Part shown: in pieces, positions 20,337 through 30,808 of the stretch
Position numbering within the stretch: the stretch's first letter is position 1
Layout: every line of letters begins with the position of its first letter
Assembly (NCBI GenBank): GCA_029237695.1
Contig: CM055265.1
Span: 116,100,067 to 116,164,066, forward strand
DNA length: 64,000 nt
Direction: 5' to 3'
DNA from: Conchocele bisecta
Taxonomy: Eukaryota; Mollusca; Bivalvia; Lucinida; Thyasiridae
Notes under the pieces: generated by a model
Database searches by the model: none
The model's input: only the letters and a program-made list of their open reading frames with translations
What the model was told of the DNA's origin: nothing
Made by a program: the position numbers and the translations under genes

Positions 20337-20650
20337 AATACTTTTATTGCATAAAATAGACGTTAACGGTGCAATAACACCGTGTAATAAAAATCATAAT
20401 ACACTAGTGTAGTAAATATGCAAGTTAGCTTGTCACATAAAACAGATCTGGGAACCAGTACAGCTTCAATATATGATGATGTGCGTATGCAATAAATAAA
20501 ATCTAACAATTGTGATGATTTAATATGATATTTATTAAACTCGTTGACTAATTTCATAAGAAACTCGGCATGGCCTCGTTTCTTATGAAATTAGTAAACT
20601 CGTTTAATAAATATCGTATTAAATCATCACTCATGTAAGATCCTCTATAT
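20337..20650 (+). mobile_element. Family N element, copy 1
   Basis: An AT-rich lead (TATTGCATAAAATAGACG, CACTAGTGTAGTAAATATGC) is followed by a ~120-bp palindrome (AACTCGTTGACTAATTTCAT / ATGAAATTAGTAAACTCGTT). Matches 48598-48905. Confidence 0.8.
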
Positions 20651-20776
20651 AACTTATACAATATCAAGTTACAAGTAAATCAAGGCGATCGCCGTCGAGT
20701 GTTTCTCCCACCAAGATCATGGGTGGATAGCCACCAACGTGAGGAAGATACTGATGCAGTTTTTGGTAAAGATCAG

Positions 20777-21016
20777 GGGGCCGTTTCACTAAACTTCGTA
20801 CGACTAAAATGTTCGTAAGTGCAAAATTATGATAGTCTGTAAATGTTACATTAACAACGTTTTCTTGTAAACAATTAATGGATTTACATTTATTGAGCAT
20901 AGGCTGCATATACAGCCTATGCTCAATAAATATAAATCCATCAATAAAATTTCCAGACGATCCTAAATTTGCACTTACGAAAATTTTAGTCTTACGAAGT
21001 TTAGTGAAACGGGCCC
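20777..21016 (+). mobile_element. Family A MITE, copy 8
   Basis: CAG at 20774-20776 and 21017-21019. Confidence 0.9.
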
Positions 21017-21019
21017 CAG

Positions 21020-21476
21020 ACTAACACAAAATGGTTGACGCCAACGACGCATATACGCTTACACCGGAATTATCACCATTTTGTCTCCAGTTCCATTAAC
21101 GTAGGTGAGACAGAAATCATGGAATATTTGATTCATGTAAATGTATACTATAGGAAAACTATTTGGAGAATTACGAAATTCAATAAAATTCAATAAAATA
21201 AAATAAGGAAATAAATCAAATCAAAATGATAACTACCCAAGCTACCATTTTCGACACGTTACCACAGCAACCAACATTATACGCCTAACCGTAGCTGCGA
21301 TACGGTGGAATTTCGCAGAGCCGTGCAGTTTTATTGTGTCTGATTATTATGTTTTGCGTACTAGATTAATCCGGTTGTCATGGTAACGTAACACATATTG
21401 TCACGAGCAGCTGGTATTGATTCTCGGTAATGTTCGGTGTATACTAGTATGTGTCGTATCACGACGAAAACGGGTT
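21020..21476. other. Unassigned interval
   Basis: A short AATAAAAT-rich patch at 21176-21215. No gene or repeat family recognised. Confidence 0.35.
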
Positions 21477-21740
21477 TTTATCCCGTCAACACAGTGCGCA
21501 TGTGCCGTGAAACACGGTGCCGTGAAACATTTTTGATATCCAGTCAATACTATTTTTGCATTTTACAGCCATTTGTAGGTGTTGACGGGATAAATAGAAT
21601 AGTAGGTTAGTGCCGTGAATGGGAAAAATATCTGGCGCGGCACGGAAACGGGATGTGCTCGGCAGAGCCTCGCCCATCCCGTTTCCTGAGCCTTGCCAGA
21701 TATTTTTCCCATTCACGGCACTAACCTACTATTCTCTATA
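21477..21740 (-). mobile_element. Family F bipartite foldback, inverse orientation
   Basis: Module 2 comes first (TTTATCCCGTCAACAC ... GTGTTGACGGGATAAA), then module 1 (GAATAGTAGGTTAGTGCCGT ... ACTAACCTACTATTC). The 76-residue minus-strand frame also occurs at the other F copies and is a foldback artefact. Confidence 0.88.
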
Positions 21741-21990
21741 ACCCTTTCGCCCCTCAATAATTTGTCATTGATGGTGCCTGCTCATTTCTGGACTTAACCA
21801 GATTTGTTTTGTCTGTAACGCAGGGCGACTTACTAAGTCGCCGTGCGTTACAGACAGAAAAGTTGGGCCATTCTGGACCATTTCGTTTAATCGCATAAGG
21901 CGTATGTTATAACGTCGGAAAAACCCTGTCAAACACTGCAGATCCGGATGAGACGGTTTGTTATAAGCCATTTGATTTGGATCTACAGTT
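21741..21990. mobile_element. K/H-related segment with a 66-bp palindrome
   Basis: AACCCTTTCGCCCCTCAATA and GCAGATCCGGATGAGACGG recall family K. At 21807-21872 the arms TTTTGTCTGTAACGC / GCGTTACAGACAGAAAA form a hairpin around GGCGACTTACTAAGTCGCC. Confidence 0.55.
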
Positions 21991-22070
21991 CGTATGTCAC
22001 TATGCGATTGCAATGTGGGATATTGCTTTGCTCTTCCAGTGGTTCCGTTCGTCCGTACGTCCGTGGTCCC

Positions 22071-22289
22071 CGGGGCCGTTTCACTAAACTTCGTACGAAT
22101 AAAATATTCTTTAGTGCAAAGTTAGGATCGTCTGGAAATTTAAATTGATGGACTTACATATGCAGCCTATGCTCAATAAATGTAAATCCAATACTCGTTT
22201 ACAAGAAAACAGTTTATGTTACATTTACAGACTCATAAGTTTGCACTTACGAACAGTTTAGTCGTACGAAGTTTAGTGAAACGGCCCCG
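22071..22289 (-). mobile_element. Family A MITE, half-palindrome variant
   Basis: Both ends intact (GGGGCCGTTTCACTAAACTT). The left inner arm is deleted, so only the ATATGCAGCCTATGCTCAAT arm remains. Confidence 0.86.
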
Positions 22290-22359
22290 GCCTGGTGCGT
22301 CGAAAAAAGTGTAAGATTTTCTCCATCATGCAATAACTTCAATATTACTGGATATACCA

Positions 22360-22500
22360 CTTTAATATTCGCACACTTGATCAATGTGGACATATTGTAC
22401 ATGTGTGACACACTCACGCAACCATTAACATTACCTTGACCTATTTGACCTTCAGACATTCGCAGAAACCCTTAGACTACTTGTACGTCAAAATATTTGT
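22360..22500 (+). repeat. Dispersed ~140-bp repeat, first copy
   Basis: CCATTAACATTACCTTGACC, TTTGACCTTCA and GCAGAAACCCTTA align with the second copy at 23360-23500. Neither has visible inverted ends. Confidence 0.6.
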
Positions 22501-22736
22501 AACAGTTTATTTTATTTTGTTTTATGTTCTTCTTGCATTCACAAAGAAAATCTGATACTTATATACGGATATCGGTGAAAATTGAAACAATCCAGCGGTC
22601 CTAGTATCTTCATATATCTTCAATTAAACCACTTGTTTATCGTATTTTTAAAAAAAAATCATAATATTCCATTTAAGTATCTTCTATTATCCAGGAAAAA
22701 TGCTTACTATGTTCATCTCGTACAAAGTGGCCAACG
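22501..22736. other. No feature seen
   Basis: AT-rich spacer. Confidence 0.3.
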
Positions 22737-22739
22737 CAG

Positions 22740-22980
22740 GAGACCGTTTCACTAAACTTCGTACGACTAAAATGTTCGTAAGAGCAAAACTATGATAGTC
22801 TGTAAATTTCACATTAACAATGTGTTCTTGTAAACGATTATTGGATTTACATGTATTGAGCATATGCTGCATATGCAGCATATGCTCAATATATGTAAAT
22901 CCATCAATTTAAATTTTCAGGCGATCCTAAATGTGCACTTACGGATATTTTAGTCGTACGAAGTTTAGTGAAACGGGCCC
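22740..22980 (+). mobile_element. Family A MITE, copy 10
   Basis: CAG at 22737-22739 and 22981-22983. The centre palindrome is GCATATGCTGCATATGCAGC. Confidence 0.9.
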
Positions 22981-23095
22981 CAGCTGTTTCCAATTTGTGT
23001 CGGTTCCCCTGTACTGTGTATATGTGACTGGTATTTACTCATGATGGCATACGTGTGATGCTCGCATACCTACATATAACAAGGTGGACCATCGC

Positions 23096-23293
23096 AATGT
23101 GTGTTACTCTAGATTATCAACAGCGGTTCGAAATCTACGATATTTTCAGTAAATAACGTTCACAGTCGACCAAAATGTTCAGTCAAATGTGGAATCTGCA
23201 TTTATTCTAAGAATGTCCTCAACTTTCGAATAGTTTCCATGAAAAACCGCACATCTTCTTAGGTAAAGCATCACATGGCTTTTCTCAGATATG
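23096..23293. mobile_element. Family G MITE, strongly diverged
   Basis: Landmarks in order: ATTTTCAGTAAATAACGTTC, AAATGTGGAATCTGCATTTA, AAAAACCGCACATCTTCTTA, ATCACATGGCTTTTCTCAGA. The left terminus is unclear. Confidence 0.6.
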
Positions 23294-23359
23294 CCATGTG
23301 CACTGAACACTTCTCCCCGTAACTTGCACCATTAACATTACTTGATGGATTGCTTCAAT

Positions 23360-23500
23360 AGGTGGACAATTGATACATGTAAGCATTTGGAACACACACT
23401 GATGCCGCCATTAACATGACCTTGACCATTTTGACCTTCACATGGTTGTAGAAACACTTATAGCCATTTATTATGTCAAAACTTTCTTAAACCTTGACAT
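23360..23500 (+). repeat. Dispersed ~140-bp repeat, second copy
   Basis: CCATTAACATGACCTTGACC, TTTGACCTTCA and GTAGAAACACTTA. See 22360-22500. Confidence 0.6.
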
Positions 23501-23643
23501 TTTTCATATTTTAAACATTCATTTCTCTGGCGGTTTTTGTGATGCTTACTTTATCACATGCCCATGATCTGTTACGGTCAAATGCCTCGGCAGGCGCGAC
23601 ACTGCTTCCGTGGCGGAATTCTTGTCTTTGAGACAGGTTGGTA

Positions 23644-23834
23644 TTTAATAAATAGATGGTATTCCATCGTACCTGATTGAATAGCGTGAAATAAAACACG
23701 AGTGTACGTCGGCTTCCGCGTAAACAACGAGTAAGCGATGCGAATGAAATTGTTTACGCGGAAACTGACTTACACGAGTGTATTATTTCAAGCTCTGCAC
23801 ATATGTACGATGGAATATCCTATTTATTACATTT
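23644..23834. repeat. 190-bp imperfect palindrome
   Basis: Arms ATAAATAGATGGTATTCCAT / ATGGAATATCCTATTTAT and CACGAGTGTACGTCGGCTTC / GAAACTGACTTACACGAGTG, with an inner CGCGTAAAC/GTTTACGCG, surround a ~25-base loop. Single copy in this window, probably a MITE. Confidence 0.75.
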
Positions 23835-23914
23835 CTGAACAACATTTTCGAACGAAAATCCAATTTATGATGCCTCGGGGGGGGGTGGGGGGGTGCGGGG
23901 GAGGGGTGTTCGTT

Positions 23915-24191
23915 CCCTCGAAATGACAATTCGTTCCCTCAATTTAACAATTCGTTCTCAATTTAACAATTCGTTCCCTCAATTTAACAATTCGTTCACA
24001 CGAATTAACAATTCGTTCCCGTTATTTCGTGGGAGGAACGAATTGTTATTTCGTGGGAACGAATTGTTAAATTGACGGAACGAATTGTTATTTCGTTGGA
24101 ACGAATTGTTAAATTGAGGGAACGGATTGTTATTTCGTGGGAACGAATTAATAACAAACATAATTCTACGTCCCCTGCGGGGCTCCGTAAT
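23915..24191. mobile_element. Family S foldback of 20-bp repeats, copy 1
   Basis: Tandem AATTCGTTCCCTCAATTTAAC units in one orientation, then inverted units (GGAACGAATTGTTATTTCGT). The right end TACGTCCCCTGCGGGGCTCC + GTA matches 31410-31718. On the left, a G-rich run at 23879-23906 replaces the terminal repeat. Confidence 0.8.
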
Positions 24192-24442
24192 TATGGGTGT
24201 TCTCCTCACGGTGTATTATTTGTAAGTTGACAATTACGGGTTTTCTCTCACAAATTTTTCCATGCATAGAATAGCTTGAGGTGTGATAAACACCTTTTCC
24301 CATACATAAGATCACTATCTTTCATTGAGTTCTTGGTTATGATGACTGATGGAATGGCAATATACACCTGGCATGTTGCCACGTGTGTCAGACAGATCCT
24401 CGCAGATCAGACACTGGGTTAGTTTTTGTGCAACCGCGCCAG
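24192..24442. other. No feature seen
   Basis: Short spacer between S and A. Confidence 0.3.
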
Positions 24443-24680
24443 GGGTCCGTTTCACTAAACTTCGTACGACTAAAATGTTCGTACGTGAAAATTTAGGATC
24501 GTCTGGAACTTTCAATTGATGGATTTACATTTATTGAGCATAGGCTGTGCAGCCTATGCTCAATAAATGTAAATCCAATAATTGTTTACAAGAAAACAAT
24601 GTTAATGTGACATTTACAGACTATCATAAGTTTGCACTTACGAACATTTTAGTCGTACGAAGTTTAGTGAAACGGCCCCC
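24443..24680 (-). mobile_element. Family A MITE, copy 11
   Basis: CAG at 24440-24442 and 24681-24683. Confidence 0.9.
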
Positions 24681-24732
24681 CAGTGGTCCTTTACTCTATG
24701 AGTTTTAAGGATTGATATGACCAATGCAGATT

Positions 24733-24842
24733 GATGCAGCCTATGCTAAATAAATGTAAATATATCAATTGAAATTTCCAGACAATCCCACATTTGCACT
24801 TACGAACATTTTAGTCGTGTGAAGTTTAGTGAAACGGACCCC
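24733..24842 (+). mobile_element. Family A right half
   Basis: Begins at the palindrome centre (GATGCAGCCTATGCTAAATA) and runs to the terminus GTTTAGTGAAACGGACCC. The left half is missing. Confidence 0.82.
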
Positions 24843-24905
24843 AGTTTACTAGTGGATGTCTCTAACTGTTCCTGGTCAGTTTAGATCTACAGTCCGAGTT
24901 GTAGT

Positions 24906-25473
24906 CCTGTTATATTGGGGGGGGGGGGGTAAAGTCATGTGTAGTTCTGTTATATTGACCGGTAAAGTCATGTGTAGTTCTGTATATTGGCGGGTAAAGT
25001 CATGTGTAGTTCTGTTATATTGGCGGGTAAAGTCATGTGTAGTTATGTTATATTGGCGGGTGAAGTCATGTGTAGTTCTGTTATATTGGCGGGTAAAGTC
25101 ATGTGTAGTTCTGTTATATTGGCGGGTAAAGTCATGTGTAGTTATGTTATATTGGCGGGTGAAGTCATGTGTACTTCTGTTCTATTGGCGGGTAAAGTCA
25201 TGTGTAGTTCTGTTATATTTGCGGGTAAAGTCATGTGTAGTTCTGTTATATTGGCGGGTAAAGTCATGTGTAGTTCTGTTATATTGGCGGGTAAAGTCAT
25301 GTGTAGTTCTGTTATATTGGCGGGTAAAGTAATGTGTATATAGTTCTGTTATATTGGCGGGTAAAGTCATGTGTACTTCTGTTATATTGGCGGGTAAAGT
25401 CATGTGTATTTCTGTTATATTGGCGGGTAAAGTCATGTGTATTTCTGTTATATTGGCGGGTAAAGTCATGTGT
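24906..25473 (+). repeat. 33-bp minisatellite, about 17 units
   Basis: Unit GTAAAGTCATGTGTAGTTCT + GTTATATTGGCGG. Because 33 is a multiple of three, frames stay open for 95-158 residues (repeats such as RVKSCVVLLYW), but no start context, neighbours or family support a gene. Units differ by single bases, plus one ATA insertion near 25338. A G run at 24917-24930 opens the array. Confidence 0.93.
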
Positions 25474-25618
25474 TAGTTATATGGTATAATATTGCCTGCA
25501 TAGTTTTGTGTGACCACACAACAGTTACATACCTGTACTGTTTGGTCGTGGTGGTCTACGGGTGTACATGTATGATTGCACCAATCTACATCGGCATCAG
25601 TAGTAGATGTCTTCAGCC

Positions 25619-25858
25619 TATCACCCCTAAGTAACTGGAATGGATTTTGATATGTTACTTTCGCAACCAATCCAGTCGTCACAGAATGGTTTTCAGAATA
25701 GTCTATTTACAAAATGGGGGACGTTTTTGTCTAAAAAAATATGAAAATTACTTGCAAACAGTGCAGAACCTGATGAGACGGCTCGTCACGAGCCGGCTCA
25801 TCTGGATCTACACTGTTTGTCAATATCACTGCACAGGCCCGTGGGGTTGAAAGGGTTA
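25619..25858 (+). mobile_element. Family K element
   Basis: CACCCCTAAGTAACTGGAAT to GGGGTTGAAAGGGTTAA, with the core GACGGCTCGTCACGAGCCG. Confidence 0.86.
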
Positions 25859-26040
25859 AGCCTATCACCCTAAGTAACTTGAATGGTCGGTTCAATGATG
25901 AATGCTAGACATCTTCCATTAGTTAGGAAAGGCTCAATGTTGAAAAAAAAACTCACAAACAATCTGCAAACGATGCGGATTCTGATGAGACGGCATCGTC
26001 AAACGAAGCTAATCTCCGCACTGGCAGCATTGATAACACA
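25859..26040 (+). mobile_element. Degenerate second K-like copy
   Basis: CACCCTAAGTAACTTGAATG and CTGATGAGACGGCATCGTC repeat the K order directly after the intact copy. The right end is not identifiable. Confidence 0.5.
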
Positions 26041-26790
26041 AAAAGGAAGAAAAAACAACTTTAACGCATATCCCTTACAAACAATGTGAACATAAGTACT
26101 CAGTGACGTTGGACGTGGATCGTATGCAAACTAAAGCAACTTCCATAGGCACAGATTCAAGGTGTATGATCACGTGGTACTAACAACAACAACAAGTACC
26201 GATTCAAAGTACGTATTATGTTATAGTGTCCTTATTACGTAACGGATTTTTATGAAATATGGCGCACCAAACGCGTCTTGTTAAGCTGCATTTGGTGGTC
26301 TCTGTATTTTCACCAAAACTGCTGTCGTTTTTGCGAAGAATCGATTTCCGTGTCTCCGACACGGAAATCGATTATTCGCAAAAACGGCATAAGTGCCAAA
26401 ATCCCTAGTCCACCAAATGCAGCTCATGAAGACGCGTTTGCTGCGCCATATTTCATCAAAATCGTTGCATATTAAGGAAAATATCAAATAATACTTACTT
26501 TGGAGTGTGCAACGTTGCTGTTGTTGTAACCACGTGATCATGCACCTTGAGATTGTGGGCAACTATTATCAAAATCGGTGTAGCGGGTCATGAGTTACTG
26601 AAAAATGAAAGATGTTACTAACGTACGTACGCACACGTGTACGTATACATGGACTAACGCTATATCCCCATTGTCAATCGGCGGGGGGGGGGATAACAAT
26701 TGCACGGACAGCGAGTGTTGGCAAATATTTCGTGGATGTGTTCATATTTCGTGATGTGTACATATAGTTGGAATCGCATTAGGGAATCGC
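26041..26790 (-). mobile_element. Repeat AA, interrupted by family D
   Basis: 26041-26157 plus 26555-26790 are the reverse complement of 47799-48120 (shared GACGTGGATCGTATG, ATTATCAAAATCGGTG, ACACATC/CACGAAAT segments), which lacks the D insertion. In both places a family B copy follows at the same AATGCGATTCC edge. Confidence 0.75.
26158..26549 (+). mobile_element. Family D MITE with 5-bp target duplication, copy 1
   Basis: Ends CAAGGTGTATGATCACGTGG and CCACGTGATCATGCACCTTG, followed inward by AAC trinucleotides. AGATT is on both sides (26153-26157, 26550-26554). The inner hairpin AATCGATTTCCGTGTC/GACACGGAAATCGATT is the centre. Confidence 0.92.
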
Positions 26791-26795
26791 ATTAA

Positions 26796-27626
26796 AGGTA
26801 CATGGCCACTCAGTAGCACTAACTGTTCTTTATAGGAATTAAATGAGTGCATAATTGTGTCACTATTCCACCAGTTCTAAAAATTACGAGTGCCCGCCAT
26901 ACAGATATGATCAGTTAGTAATATTGATCTTACTGATAGTGACGCGCGGTGGTATCGGCACTTTTTATATTGAGGCATGATGTTTGTTAATTATTTATAT
27001 AGGAATGAATGGCATTTTTGTGGAATTTATCGGGGTATAAACTTGGAAAAATCGCGGGAATACTGGACGAAGGCCGGAAGGCCTCGTCCAGTATTCCCGC
27101 GACTTTTCCAAGTGTATATCCCCGATAAATTCAACAAAAAGGCTATTCATTCCTTATAATTCCAGCATTTGAAATAAATTCATCAAGAAAATGTGTTTTA
27201 TTTTCCGTTTTCTTAAGAATTATTTTAACTGCGCCTCACGGTTACGGAAAATAGTTCGGCGTGGGAGTTTACTGGGATATCAATTTTTAACAGAGACTTG
27301 CTACGAGCCAATCAAATGTTAGGGAATTGTGTAAATATTTTTGTAATGGAATTATTACTAATTAAATGTGTCACCTGAAAAGGTAATATTTTAGACAGAT
27401 TATAAAGTATGCTAAAAATAAATACTAATGTCCGTTCATTTTATTTTAAGGAAACACGGTTATCGCCCCTGATATCAGTGTGGAAATTTACGTCTGATAT
27501 AAAATGTATAATAATGCCAATCAATACGTGGAGTAATGGTGAATGAATGTTTATTCTGCCAGAAAATGTCCCACATGATGTATCTGACACAGAGAACATT
27601 TTGTGCCGACTGAGTGGTGACGAGTC
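26796..27626 (-). mobile_element. Family B element carrying nested family C
   Basis: TTAA at 26792-26795. The interior is colinear with 61385-61889 but is interrupted at 27001-27355. The right end is eroded (CTGAGTGGTGACGA), so the second TTAA is lost. Confidence 0.86.
27001..27355 (+). mobile_element. Family C bipartite foldback, copy 1
   Basis: Module 1: AGGAATGAATGGCATTTTTG ... CATTCATTCCT, with centre GGACGAAGGCCGGAAGGCC. Module 2 begins ATAATTCCAGCATTTG and ends GTAATGGAATTAT. It sits between TTATTTATAT and TACTAATTAAAT of the host B element. Confidence 0.9.
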
Positions 27627-27916
27627 ATATACATACATTGTACATAGAATCAGAGAAATACTGTCGTTGAGCGACATTGGCGGGAAAAGCCATGTTGCGT
27701 GTTTTGTTCAGCGTATACTATTGCACATCCCACAGGTATGGCGGCGAGTTATGTGCTATGCAGACTTGTACTTAGATATAATTACATACAAACAAATCTT
27801 CCAGCAGCGTCTACATATCATTGTGTACATGTAGAGCTAGAACATGATTCGTCGATCCAATGTGACTAACATGTCCGCTTGCAAGTTACCTGCGTATTCA
27901 TGAATATGAGATTCGA

Positions 27917-28296
27917 CCATGTCCAGCCGTGGGTAAATGTTTGCGGTGGCACGAGGGAACTGTTTGAACCACAAGGTCGTAGGCAATCTGAGCATATATG
28001 CAGTACTTTCGATTGTTTCGATAACCCGTTGCATTCAAACAGCTGATTTACAAATGCATATGCCGGTGCCGCATTACACATTGCGTGATGCAGCCGCGCC
28101 ATTTTCAAAAGTTCAGTACGACCGTTGTGAACTGGTCTGGTGACGTAATGGCGCGTTCTAGTAACGTCATGAGACACACGGATTACGTAGGTGTTGGCTT
28201 GGCTCCGGAATGAGCATTGTCTACAGCCATGGTCAAACAGCACGCACTGTACGTTTGAACACGGTTGTGAGCGGTGTCAAACAACGGCAGTCATGT
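27917..28296. other. Unassigned 380-bp block within the L array
   Basis: Splits an L unit after TCATGAATAT. A 125-residue minus-strand frame covers most of it, but it shows no recognised motif. No clear inverted ends seen. Confidence 0.4.
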
Positions 28297-28516
28297 AACA
28301 ATATAGAATATAATTCTTGGATATAATTACATACAAGCAAACATTCGAACGGCTTGTACATGATTACGTACATGTAGATATAGAACATGAATCGTCGATC
28401 TAACGTGACTAACCTGTCCGCTTGAACAGTTACCTGGATAGTCATGAATATCGAATATAGAATAACATTATCAGATATAACTACATGCCAACAGATATTC
28501 GAACTGCTTGTACATC

Positions 28517-29258
28517 CAATGTGATCACGTGGTACTAACAACAACAACAAGTACTGAAATTTCCAGAATCCATCTGATTCAAAGTACGTATTATTTTATA
28601 GTGTCCTTATTACGTAACGGACTTTGATGAAATATGGCGCACCAAACGCGCCTTGTTAAGCTGCATTTGGTGGTCCCTGTATTGTCGCCCAAACTTCTGT
28701 GTCGTTTTTGCGAAGAATCGATTTCCGTGTCGTCTTCGACACGGAAATCGATTCTTCGCAAAAACGACATAAGTCTGCGCCGAACTCACTGGACCACCAA
28801 ATGCAGCTCATGAAGACGCGTTTGCTGCGCCATATTTATCAAAATCCGTTTCATACTAGGAAAATATTATAGGAATGAATGGCCTTTTTGTGGAATTTAT
28901 CGGGGTATAAACTTGGAAAAGTCGCGGGAATACTGGACGAAGGCCGGAAGGCCTAAAAATTCAACGAAAAGATCATTCATTCCTTATAATTCCAGCATTT
29001 GAAATAAGTTCATCAAGAAAATGTGTTTATTTTCCATTTTCTTAAGAATTATTTTACCTGCGCCTCACGGTTACGGAAAGTAGTTCGGCGTGGGAGTTTA
29101 CTGGGATATAAATTTTGGACAGAGACTTGCTACGGGCCAATCAAATGTTAGGGAATTGTGTAAATATTTTTGTGCTGGAATTATCACAAAATACTTTCAA
29201 TATTTCAACACTTTCAGCCACTGTTCTTGTTGTTATAACCACGTGACCACGCACCCCG
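28517..29258 (+). mobile_element. Family D MITE with nested C, copy 2
   Basis: ACATC at 28512-28516 and 29259-29263. Ends CAATGTGATCACGTGG and CCACGTGACCACGCACCCCG. It is interrupted at 28871-29184. Confidence 0.9.
28871..29184 (+). mobile_element. Family C foldback, module 1 partly deleted
   Basis: The right arm of module 1 is cut short (GGCCGGAAGGCC then TAAAAATTCAACG). Module 2 is complete to TGCTGGAATTAT. Confidence 0.88.
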
Positions 29259-29430
29259 ACATCTGTACATGTGATATTGAACATGAATCGTCGATCCAAC
29301 GTGACTAACCTGTCCGCTTGAACGTTTAACTGGATATTCATGAATATATAACATAGAATAAAATTATTGGAGAATTACATCCAAACAAATATTCCAGCGG
29401 CGCGTACATGTGTATAATTATGTAGATCTA

Positions 29431-29990
29431 CTGTTTCACGAAACCTGCCCAATTTTACGGCCATATATACAATGCAAAAACAGTATTTTTTTCGATAATA
29501 TTAAACTTTATGCAAATTTAAGAATGAGCCTTCTTTTTATTTCGTGAAATTTGGTCAAATATTGATTTTATTACAAAAGATTAATTTGTCTATGGGAATT
29601 TAAAAAGAGGTGGATGAGCTGTGGGAGGAGTCAGAAAACGAAATATTTTGGAAATTGACTCCGAAACCTGGCTAGATAGCTTGGAAATGATCTAACTAAG
29701 AAAACAAGAGTTAAATTTTGAAAATCGGTCCAGTATTTCTGAAATTCTAGAAATGTCCCCATGTTAAATCCCCATAGACATCTTCACTCTCTCTGTGAAG
29801 ATGTCTATTGGGATTTAACATGGGGAAATTGTTTTTTCGCAATAAAATCAATATTTGACCAAAGTTCACGAAATAAAAAGAAGGCTCATTCTTAAATGTT
29901 CCTTTAATTTAATTTTATCGAGAAAAAAAGAAGATTGTTTTAATTGTTTATATGGCCGTAAAATTTGGGCAGCTTTCGTGAAACAGACAG
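29431..29990. mobile_element. Family I TA element, copy 2
   Basis: TA at 29429-29430 and 29991-29992. Ends CTGTTTCACGAAACCTGCCC and GCTTTCGTGAAACAGACAG. Mid-element hairpin CATAGACATCTTCAC / GTGAAGATGTCTAT. Confidence 0.9.
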
Positions 29991-30026
29991 TAGAACATGA
30001 CTTGTCGAGTCCATGTAACTAGCCTG

Positions 30027-30267
30027 GGGGCCGTTTCACAAAACTTCCTACGACTAAAATGTTCGTAAGTGCAAACTTATGATAGTCTGTAAATTTCACA
30101 TTAACAATTTTTTCTTGTAAATAATTGTTGGATTTACATTTATTGAGCATAGGCTGCATATGCAGCCTATGCTCAATAAATGTAAATCCATCAATTGAAA
30201 TTTGCAGACGATTCTAAATTTGCGCGTACGAACATTTTAGTCGTAAGAAGTTTAGTGAAACGGCCCC
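30027..30267 (+). mobile_element. Family A MITE, copy 12
   Basis: CTG at 30024-30026 and 30268-30270. The target lies in an L unit (ACTAACCTG^TCCGCTTG by comparison with neighbours), giving an in-window empty site. Confidence 0.92.
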
Positions 30268-30567
30268 CTGACCGCTGAAACGTTGAGATATATACCTGAA
30301 TATTCATGAGTATAGAGTATAATTATTTGATATGGAATATTTGTTACATACAAACAAATCTTCCAGCAGACAGTACCTGTAGATATAGAACATGAATTGT
30401 CGAGTCCTAACATCTCCGCTTGAACGTTTACCTGAATATTCACGAATATAGAATAACAGTATTGGATATAATTACAGACTGACAAATATTCGATATGAAC
30501 GTTATCCACGGCGCGAATTGATAAGCATTTTGTTTGCACATCCACGGACAGACTTCGGCAGATTAAC

Positions 30568-30808
30568 GCGTTCACCCCTAAGTGGAATGGATTTTGATAT
30601 GTTCATTTTGAAACCCAATCCAATCATCATAAAATGATTTTCAGACCAGTCCATTTATGAACATGGAGTGTTTTTTTGTTCTCAAAAGTATGAAAATTAC
30701 ATGCAAAAAGTGCAGATCCTGATGAGACGGCTCGTCACGAGCCGGCTCATCTGGATCTACACTTTTTGCCAATACCACAAAACAGGCATGTGGTATTGAA
30801 AGGGTTAA
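30568..30808 (+). mobile_element. Family K element inside duplication unit 1
   Basis: CACCCCTAAGTGGAATGGAT to GGTATTGAAAGGGTTAA with the standard core. Confidence 0.85.

Larger units (their letters stand above)
27768..30515 (+). repeat. Family L ~150-bp tandem array, broken by insertions
   Basis: Units contain GGATATAATTACATACAAAC, TAGATATAGAACATGAATCG, CTAACCTGTCCGCTTGAACG and TGGATATTCATGAATATAGA. Pieces: 27768-27916, 28297-28516, 29264-29430, 29991-30026 and 30268-30515. Removing D (with C), I and A insertions rejoins the units in register. Confidence 0.82.

Noticed and set aside
24906..25473. CRISPR-like array or repeat protein gene
   Set aside because: Units are contiguous 33-mers without unique spacers, and the long frames follow from unit length divisible by three. 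The region is eukaryotic and repeat-dense.
27866..28243. 125-residue minus-strand ORF as a gene
   Set aside because: Lies in a block inserted in the L array. No motif, and an overlapping opposite-strand frame of similar quality.
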